Below, piece after piece: positions 58,005 through 64,000 of a DNA stretch of 64,000 nucleotides. Source of the stretch: VBAS01 sp035318985 (GTDB lineage: Bacteria > Bacteroidota > Bacteroidia > Chitinophagales > Chitinophagaceae); assembly GCA_035318985.1 (NCBI GenBank), contig DATHDP010000015.1, positions 12,581-76,580 of the forward strand, read 5' to 3'. Each line of letters begins with the position of its first letter. Within the stretch, counting starts at the first letter, position 1. Below the pieces are notes generated by a model. That model was not told the origin of the DNA. It saw only the letters and a list, made by a program, of their open reading frames with translations, and made no database searches. Both the position numbers and the translations under genes were made by a program.

Positions 58005-59243
58005 ATGAACGATGATCGAATAAATGGAATGAATGAAGCAAGTGCGGACAGAGTTGCTTACCTGGTTGCGGGTTATATCCGGCAAACACTAACTGAAAAG
58101 GAACATGATGAACTGGATGAATGGATGACGGCGAGTGATGAGAATCAAAGATTATTTGAAGAGCTTACTGATCCAGTAACTATAGAACGGGGATTGAATG
58201 AAATGGAAAGCGTGAATGTGGTAGCTGCGCGGGAAAGGATAAAAAACAAGATCAGATTTACGGATCAAAAGACTGCGAGTGGAAAAAAGCGATGGATATC
58301 TTTTAGTACTGCGGCATCCATAGTAATTGCAATCGGTGTTATTTTTTTTATGGTCAATAGAAAAACTAAGCCAGGAAAAGAGACTGTCAAAACTGGGGTG
58401 ATCAAACCGGGAGGAAATTTTGCTGAGCTTATACTTGCGAATGGTAAGGTTGTTAACCTGTATGAAGCAAAGAACGGTTTAATAGATTCTACAAATGGGA
58501 ATGAAGTTCTAAAATCTGCCGACGGACAGATCAGTTATGAGAATCATTCGAATACTGAAAATGAATTTCATTTATTGAAGACTCCTGTGGGAGGACAATA
58601 TAGTGTGACGTTACCAGACGGTAGCAGAGTATGGTTAAATTCATTGTCTTCGCTGAAATATCCAGTAAGTTTTTCCGGGAGTGAAAGAGTTGTTGAGCTG
58701 GAGGGTGAAGGATATTTTGAAGTGGTGCACCAATCCTCCCCCGGCCTAAAGGCCACCCCCTCCGAAGGGGGCCAAGAGAAGACTCCGTTTGTTGTAAAGG
58801 TGAATGGAATGAGGGTTGAAGTATTGGGAACGCATTTTAATATTAACGCTTATAAAGATGAACCGAGTGTGAATACGACGTTGCTTGAGGGAAGGGTGAG
58901 AGTCGGGAAGTCGGGAAGTCCGGAAGAGCTAGTGTTGAAGCCTGGTGAGCAAACGAGGTTGATGGAGAATGGGGAATTGAAAATTGAAAATAATGTTGAC
59001 ATCAATGAAGTCGTGGCGTGGAAGAATGGAATGTTTCAATTTAAGGATGCACCTATAGAAAATGTGATGCGACAAGTTGCAAGATGGTATGATGTTGAAA
59101 TAGTTTATGACGGGAAACCAGATCATCATTTCAATGCGACGATATACAGAAAGGAACCGGTAGAAAAACTTTTACATTATTTGGAGCAAACGAATGAAGT
59201 GCATTTTAAGGTGGAGGGGAGGAGGATAGTTGTTAGGCGATAG
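58005..59243 (+). CDS. FecR-family anti-sigma/sigma regulator
   Basis: A 412-residue inner-membrane protein. The N-terminal cytoplasmic sigma-binding part (AYLVAGYIRQTLTEKEHDEL, residues 20-40) is followed by one transmembrane helix at about 98-118 (SFSTAASIVIAIGVIFFMV), a periplasmic FecR domain (LKTPVGGQYSVTLPDGSRVW, LEGEGYFEVVH) and a C-terminal DUF4974 domain (FQFKDAPIENVMRQVARWYD, VEKLLHYLEQTNEVHF). Residues about 244-258 (SSPGLKATPSEGGQE) are an in-frame palindromic insertion. It would receive the signal from the STN-type SusC at 59557 and release the ECF sigma, whose gene is 14 kb upstream at 43407. Confidence 0.95.
   Translation: MNDDRINGMNEASADRVAYLVAGYIRQTLTEKEHDELDEWMTASDENQRLFEELTDPVTIERGLNEMESVNVVAARERIKNKIRFTDQKTASGKKRWISFSTAASIVIAIGVIFFMVNRKTKPGKETVKTGVIKPGGNFAELILANGKVVNLYEAKNGLIDSTNGNEVLKSADGQISYENHSNTENEFHLLKTPVGGQYSVTLPDGSRVWLNSLSSLKYPVSFSGSERVVELEGEGYFEVVHQSSPGLKATPSEGGQEKTPFVVKVNGMRVEVLGTHFNINAYKDEPSVNTTLLEGRVRVGKSGSPEELVLKPGEQTRLMENGELKIENNVDINEVVAWKNGMFQFKDAPIENVMRQVARWYDVEIVYDGKPDHHFNATIYRKEPVEKLLHYLEQTNEVHFKVEGRRIVVRR
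58735..58781 (+). repeat. GC-rich palindromic repeat inserted in frame in fecR
   Basis: GGCC-TAAA-GGCC (58743-58754) and CCCCCT-CCGA-AGGGGG (58756-58771) form two hairpins inside the coding sequence. The insertion adds about 15 residues at a point where other FecR proteins run directly from 'YFEVVH' to 'PFVVKV'. The reading frame is kept. Confidence 0.75.
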
Positions 59244-59254
59244 TTGGGAGTTAA

Positions 59255-59393
59255 GAGTCGGGAAGACGGGAAGACGGGAAGTCGGAAAGACCGAAAGACC
59301 CTCGAAGAGACAAAAAGATTTTAGTAGCTGTAATTATATATGAGGATGGATGAAATAGGGCTGAGTCCGAAAGACCGAAAGTCGGAAAGTCCG
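59255..59393 (+). repeat. Simple tandem arrays of GTCGGGAAG-type units
   Basis: AGTCGGGAAGACGGGAAGAC continuing to about 59300, and CGAAAGACCGAAAGTCGGAA around 59368-59393, are 7-9-base units in two orientations. A related run (GTCGGGAAGTCGGGAAGTCC) lies inside fecR at about 58903-58922. Confidence 0.65.
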
Positions 59394-59463
59394 TAGTATG
59401 AATTTTTCTCATGTGATAGGTTTTGATCCTCCTATGAGAGACTGAGGGAGGGCCCAAAAAGAT

Positions 59464-59486
59464 CGTCCCGGATTGCAGCCGGGACG
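59464..59486. other. Hairpin in the fecR-susC gap
   Basis: CGTCCCGG pairs with CCGGGACG around ATTGCAG. The palindrome GGGTTAACCC follows at 59493-59502. There is no T run. It lies 70 bases upstream of the susC start and could be an attenuator or an operator region. Confidence 0.45.
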
Positions 59487-59556
59487 AAAGCCTGGGTTAA
59501 CCCTAATAAAAAAACTGTGAAGGAATCTTATTGTTTAACCCAAACCGATCAAAGGT

Positions 59557-62500
59557 ATGCAAAATGCTCTTTTGTATGCAGGCTCTGTAGTAGTGCAACC
59601 TGTCGAAATTGTTTTCAAGAAGACAGGTAAGAAACATTTATTTATCAAAGGCTTTATCATTATGAAGCTGATAATACTACTAACTGTTGCTGCTTGTTTT
59701 TACGCCCATGCTAATGGCTATGCACAAACAATCAATCTATCGCTGAAGGATGTTAACATTGAAAAAGCTTTCAAGGAAATTGAAAAGCAAATCGATTATC
59801 ATTTTATTTACACCCGTGAACAACTGGCGAATACGAACAATGTAAGTGTTGAAGTAAAAGACGCCTCTCTTAAAACTGTGCTCGATATCTGTTTTAAGGA
59901 ACAGCCAGTCACTTATAGTCTGCAGGATCAGTATATAATTGTAAAAAAGAAGGAGACTGATAAAATAAAAAGTGGGCCGCCTGAAAAGCTTGTTGAGAAT
60001 ATCAGCGGTAAAGTAACAGATGAAGAAGGTAATGCAATCCCAGGAGCAACCATTGCATTAAAAGGGTCTACGATAGCCGTTGCAAGCGATGATAACGGTG
60101 AATGGAGACTTGAATATGACGGCAAGTTCACTATAATCGCCATCAGCAGTATCGGGTATGCGTCGAAAGAAGTTAAGATAGCAGACAAAAATTATTTTAC
60201 TGTAGCATTAAGGAGGGTAATCAACAAACTAGATGAGACAATCATTATTGCCTATGGAAAAACGACTCAGCGATTGAACACAGGGAGTGTTAGTAAAGTG
60301 AGCTCAGAAGAAATAAGAAAACAGCCAGTAAGTAATCCATTGGCAGCTTTGCAGGGAAGAGTACCGGGTTTAGTTATAACGCAAACAAGCGGAGTCACCG
60401 GTTCATCTTTTAAAGTTGAATTAAGAGGAAGAAGTTCGCTTGACCTGGGATTATCAAGAAATGATCCGCTATTTATTATAGATGGGGTGCCATTTGAGCC
60501 GGGCAACCTTCCAACAAATCAATTGGTAACGGCAGCTAATCAACCGGGCAATACCGGTGCCGGCGGACTCAGTGCTTTTAACAGCGTTAACCCATGGGAT
60601 ATCGAAAGCATCGAGGTGTTAAAAGATGCTGATGCAACTTCTATTTATGGAAGCAGAGGTGCAAATGGAGTGATTCTTATTACTACAAAAAAAGGGAATG
60701 CGGGTAAAACAAAATTATCAGTGAATCTCAGTTCGGGATGGAGCCAACCAACGAGAACAATGGATATGCTTAGTACGCAACAATACGTTGCTATGCGGCA
60801 TGAAGCGATCTCAAATGATGGATTTGTTCCAAATGTGACTGCCCCTTTTGGAAATGGCTATGCGCCTGACCTGTTAGTTTGGGATACGACCATGTATGTC
60901 GATCACAAGGAATTGATCCTTGGCAATACTGCTGTTTCTAATGACGTGAATATTTCTCTTTCGGGTGGAAATAGTCAAACGCAATTTATGATCAGTGGCG
61001 GCTATCATAGAGAAACCAATGTTTTTTCAAATGATCTATCCGACAAGAAGGCATCAGCGCATTTTAATGTTTATCATTCTACAAGCGATAAAAAACTTAC
61101 CCTAAATTTTTCAGGGTTTTATTCTAACGATGACAATCAACTTATCCAAAAAGATCTTACTCAATTCATTAATTTACCACCCAATTTTTTGGAATATGAT
61201 TCAAGCGGAGATCCGAACTGGATCCAGAACGGCATACCAATCAGTAATGTTGGTTTAGGCTACAGCACAGTTCCTGCCGCTGAGCTTTTGAAAACATACC
61301 GTTCAGTAAATGATAACCTTCTAGGCAATTTATCAATCAATTATACTATTATCAAAAACCTGGTTGCCAAATGCAACTTTGGTTATAACCAATTTACTAC
61401 TGACGAAGTTTCGATTGTTCCCAAAACTTCATTGAATCCCGTTTCAAATGAACTTGCCTCCTCCAATTTTGGAAATAGCAAATCAAAAAGCTGGATCATT
61501 GAACCGCGGATCGAATACAGTCCAACAATAGGAAGTGGAAGAATGCAAATCCTGTTCGGGTCTACATGGCAGGAAAGAACAACTAAGAGTGAAAGTGTCA
61601 ATGCTATGAATTATTCAAGTGATCTTTTATTGAACTCTATCGCAGCTGCGGGAAGTATCACGGCCAGGAATAATTTTACAGAATACCATTACAGCGCTTT
61701 TTTTACAAGACTTAATTATATCTGGAAGGATAAATATATTGTAACGGCTTCGGGAAGAAGGGATGGGTCGAGCCGGTTTGGACCAGCAAGCAGATTTGCC
61801 AACTTTGGTTCTATTGGAAGCGCCTGGATATTTTCTAATGAAAGAATGTTCAAAGAAAAAGTTTCATTCCTGAGCTTTGGAAAATTGCGAGGCAGTTATG
61901 GAACTACCGGTAACGACCAGATCGGAGATTATAAATATCTTGATCTGTGGGGGTCTACACCACGAGGCTACCAGGGAGTGCCGGGTTTAGCGCCATCAAG
62001 TTTGTTCAATCCGAATTATGAATGGGAGATCAATAAAAAATTAGAGGGAGCAATCGAACTGGGTTTCCTGAAAGATAAAATACTGTTTTCAGCTGCTTAC
62101 TATCGAAACAGAAGCAGTAACCAACTTATCAATTATCAATTACCCAGTCAAACGGGGGGAGAGAGTATTGTACAAAACTTTCCGGCATTGGTGGAAAATA
62201 GTGGCTTTGAGTTAACAGCCACTGTAAAGGTCGTTTTTGAAAAAGATGTTGAATGGATAAGTTCGGCACATATCACAATTCCCAAGAATAAACTAGTATC
62301 ATTTCCGGGCCTGGCAAGTTCAAGTTATGCGCTGAATTATGTAGAAGGAAAGTCGTTGAGTATAATAAAGGCATGGAAGTATAAAGGTGTGGATGCTGTG
62401 AGCGGCATCTATGCTATTGAAGATATAAACGGAGACGGGCAGTTCACCGATGCCGACTATGTTGTATCCGGAAATACCGATCCGGATTTTTATGGAGGCT

Positions 62501-62967
62501 TTCAACAAGTCATCCGATATAAAGGATTCGAGTTGAGTTTATTTTTCGACTATCGAAAACAAACAGGAAGGAACTATCTCGCTGCACTTGCAAATAATCA
62601 TCCCGGGCTTGCCGTCAATCAACCTCAAATCGTTCTTGAGCGGTGGCAAAAACCTGGTGATGTGACCAGTGTTCAAAAATATACGAGCACTTATGGAGGG
62701 CCAGCCGCATTTGGAGCATATTATCTTACTAATTCTGATGGTATCTATAGCGATGCTTCTTTTATCCGGTTAAAAAATTTATCGCTTAATTATTTTTTAC
62801 CTGCTAAATGGTTCAAGAAGATCCATGTTGATAATAGCCGTGTGTTTGTGCAGGGACAGAATTTATTTGTGATAACAAATTATAAAGGTTCTGATCCTGA
62901 AACTCAAAACATACTTGTGCAGCCACCTTTAAAAACAATTGCCGTTGGTCTTCAATTCATTTTTTAA
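59557..62967 (+). CDS. SusC/RagA-family outer membrane protein with STN signalling domain
   Basis: A 1,136-residue TonB-dependent transducer. A signal peptide ends near NGYAQ (residue 50). The STN domain (about 52-125: INLSLKDVNIEKAFKEIEKQ, VEVKDASLKTVLDICFKEQ) interacts with FecR in the periplasm. It is followed by the CarboxypepD-like domain (ISGKVTDEEGNAIPGATIAL), a plug with NPLAALQGRVPGLVITQTSG and IYGSRGANGVILITTKKG, and the barrel ending in KTIAVGLQFIF. The N-terminal extension before the hydrophobic core is common in this group. Together with fecR and the distant ECF sigma it forms a surface-signalling import system. Confidence 0.96.
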   Translation: MQNALLYAGSVVVQPVEIVFKKTGKKHLFIKGFIIMKLIILLTVAACFYAHANGYAQTINLSLKDVNIEKAFKEIEKQIDYHFIYTREQLANTNNVSVEVKDASLKTVLDICFKEQPVTYSLQDQYIIVKKKETDKIKSGPPEKLVENISGKVTDEEGNAIPGATIALKGSTIAVASDDNGEWRLEYDGKFTIIAISSIGYASKEVKIADKNYFTVALRRVINKLDETIIIAYGKTTQRLNTGSVSKVSSEEIRKQPVSNPLAALQGRVPGLVITQTSGVTGSSFKVELRGRSSLDLGLSRNDPLFIIDGVPFEPGNLPTNQLVTAANQPGNTGAGGLSAFNSVNPWDIESIEVLKDADATSIYGSRGANGVILITTKKGNAGKTKLSVNLSSGWSQPTRTMDMLSTQQYVAMRHEAISNDGFVPNVTAPFGNGYAPDLLVWDTTMYVDHKELILGNTAVSNDVNISLSGGNSQTQFMISGGYHRETNVFSNDLSDKKASAHFNVYHSTSDKKLTLNFSGFYSNDDNQLIQKDLTQFINLPPNFLEYDSSGDPNWIQNGIPISNVGLGYSTVPAAELLKTYRSVNDNLLGNLSINYTIIKNLVAKCNFGYNQFTTDEVSIVPKTSLNPVSNELASSNFGNSKSKSWIIEPRIEYSPTIGSGRMQILFGSTWQERTTKSESVNAMNYSSDLLLNSIAAAGSITARNNFTEYHYSAFFTRLNYIWKDKYIVTASGRRDGSSRFGPASRFANFGSIGSAWIFSNERMFKEKVSFLSFGKLRGSYGTTGNDQIGDYKYLDLWGSTPRGYQGVPGLAPSSLFNPNYEWEINKKLEGAIELGFLKDKILFSAAYYRNRSSNQLINYQLPSQTGGESIVQNFPALVENSGFELTATVKVVFEKDVEWISSAHITIPKNKLVSFPGLASSSYALNYVEGKSLSIIKAWKYKGVDAVSGIYAIEDINGDGQFTDADYVVSGNTDPDFYGGFQQVIRYKGFELSLFFDYRKQTGRNYLAALANNHPGLAVNQPQIVLERWQKPGDVTSVQKYTSTYGGPAAFGAYYLTNSDGIYSDASFIRLKNLSLNYFLPAKWFKKIHVDNSRVFVQGQNLFVITNYKGSDPETQNILVQPPLKTIAVGLQFIF

Positions 62968-62977
62968 ACTGAGCATC

Positions 62978-64000
62978 ATGAATTTCAAATTTCAATATAC
63001 CCGCCGCCTACAATGTCTCCTAATTTGCATTGTAATATTTGCAAGCACGTCCTGCAAGAAATTCCTTACTATCGATCCTCCCAAAAACCAGATACAAACT
63101 TCTGAGGTTTTTGAGAATGACCAGGCCGCTATATCAACAGTTATGGGTTTGCATAGCCAATTGGTAACCGGCTTATTGTATCCTGCGAATGGAGGAATCA
63201 CTGTTTTCGCGGGTCTTTCCGCTGATGAAATTCTTAATACCAATTCAGATCCCGATCTTGATGGTTTTACAACAAACAACCTGCTTCCGAAAAACGAGAA
63301 TGTGAATACCTATTTATGGTCATATATATACAAAGCGATCTATCATGCGAATGCTATACTGGAAGGATTAGATCACTCGACATCACTCACTGACAAAACG
63401 AGAGTCCAACTGAAGGGAGAAGTTTTAGTAACCAGGGCCCTCCATTATTTTTATTTAGTTAATCTTTTTGGTGATGTTCCATTGATCCTTACGACTGAAT
63501 ACCAGATCAACCAAGTGATGTCCCGCAATGCGGTTGATGAAGTTTATCAACAGATAATTGATGACCTTACCGAAGCGAAAGCCCTGTTGACGGTAAGTTA
63601 TTCAAGCAGCGGGAGATTACGACCAAATAAATGGACTGCCACCGCATTGTTAGCAAGAGTATATTTATTCCGCGAAGACTGGGTGAAAGCGGAGGAACAA
63701 TCAACAGAGGTGATCAATTCGGGTGTTTATTCATTGCCTTCAAACCTGTCCACTGTTTTTCAGCCTTCTTCATCAGAAGCTATTTGGCAACTTGTCCGCG
63801 ATAATAACAATACTTCGGAAGGAGCAAACTTCATTCCTGCGTCAAGCACGACGAGACCAAGGTATGTACTGACAAATTCCTTAATCAGTTCATTTGAAAC
63901 GGGAGATCTTCGAAGAACAAGCTGGGTTGGCAGCAATGTAGTTTCGAATCCTGTGCCTGCCACAACTTATCTGTACCCGTTTAAATACAAATCAAGAACT
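62978..64000 (+). CDS. SusD/RagB-family lipoprotein, 3' truncated by the window end
   Basis: 341 codons are visible. Start ATG at 62978, 10 bases after the susC stop; signal with lipobox FASTSC (lipidated Cys near residue 26) followed by KKFLTIDPP. SusD features: VFENDQAAISTVMGLHSQL, then LKGEVLVTRALHYFYLVNLF with GDVPLILTTEY, and WTATALLARVYLFREDWVKA with AEEQSTEVINSG. The C-terminal RagB half lies beyond the window. It is the ligand-binding partner of the SusC at 59557. Confidence 0.95.
   Translation, partial: MNFKFQYTRRLQCLLICIVIFASTSCKKFLTIDPPKNQIQTSEVFENDQAAISTVMGLHSQLVTGLLYPANGGITVFAGLSADEILNTNSDPDLDGFTTNNLLPKNENVNTYLWSYIYKAIYHANAILEGLDHSTSLTDKTRVQLKGEVLVTRALHYFYLVNLFGDVPLILTTEYQINQVMSRNAVDEVYQQIIDDLTEAKALLTVSYSSSGRLRPNKWTATALLARVYLFREDWVKAEEQSTEVINSGVYSLPSNLSTVFQPSSSEAIWQLVRDNNNTSEGANFIPASSTTRPRYVLTNSLISSFETGDLRRTSWVGSNVVSNPVPATTYLYPFKYKSRT

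Overview
The window reads as a chromosome segment from a member of the Bacteroidota, most likely near Chitinophagaceae. The evidence is two SusC/SusD pairs, an ECF sigma/FecR/STN-SusC regulatory set, type IX secretion C-terminal domains (one gliding-motility type B, one probable type A), lipoproteins with short lipoboxes, and moderate to low GC. No rRNA, tRNA or CRISPR array was seen. LAYOUT: (1) Bases 1-21,080 are a polysaccharide utilisation locus. It holds a truncated TPR protein, SusC and SusD, a beta-helix enzyme, a DUF2264 protein, GH88, GH97, a beta-propeller glycosidase, an AraC regulator on the opposite strand, two sulfatases and a large unassigned TIM-barrel-like hydrolase. GH88 plus two sulfatases suggests a sulfated, uronic-acid-containing glycan; SusC/SusD import oligosaccharides that the enzymes trim, and AraC probably senses the product. 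(2) Bases 21,183-31,540 are mixed: a secreted M4 metallopeptidase, a conserved cassette of unknown function with two tiny membrane proteins, a Crp/Fnr regulator next to an exact FNR-type box, and several small secreted or membrane proteins. (3) Bases 31,600-43,330 form an accessory region that looks like a defence island. It carries an AvcD-like deoxycytidylate deaminase; a minus-strand operon of XRE regulator, ImmA/IrrE peptidase, thymidylate-synthase-like enzyme and a thymine-pyrophosphorylase/DNA-glycosylase-like protein; and a plus-strand operon of a membrane-anchored dUTPase-fold protein, a MazG-like pyrophosphohydrolase and a HEPN-motif protein. All three modules deal with pyrimidine or deoxynucleotide chemistry. 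(4) Bases 43,407-64,000 contain an ECF sigma gene whose expected partners (FecR, SusC, SusD) lie 14 kb away. The space between is filled by five unrelated modules: a JmjC/HTTM-like/Gln-rich operon, a three-gene envelope operon, a PQQ propeller lipoprotein, a T9SS-exported SBBP protein and a coiled-coil membrane protein. The junctions between modules carry partial copies of the sigma gene 3' end and/or its following palindromic repeat. REPEATS: the accessory part is rich in dispersed repeats. The most striking family (R, four copies and one fragment) keeps its flanking sequence but changes both arms of its hairpins together between copies. A second family carries the sigma-gene tail and a CCCCTCC/GGAGGGG hairpin. 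Others are a 58-bp inverted pair around the Crp/Fnr segment, GAACCAC-ended palindromes after the sulfatase genes, and a GC-rich palindrome inserted in frame inside fecR. All names rest on motif recognition by eye; no database search was possible.
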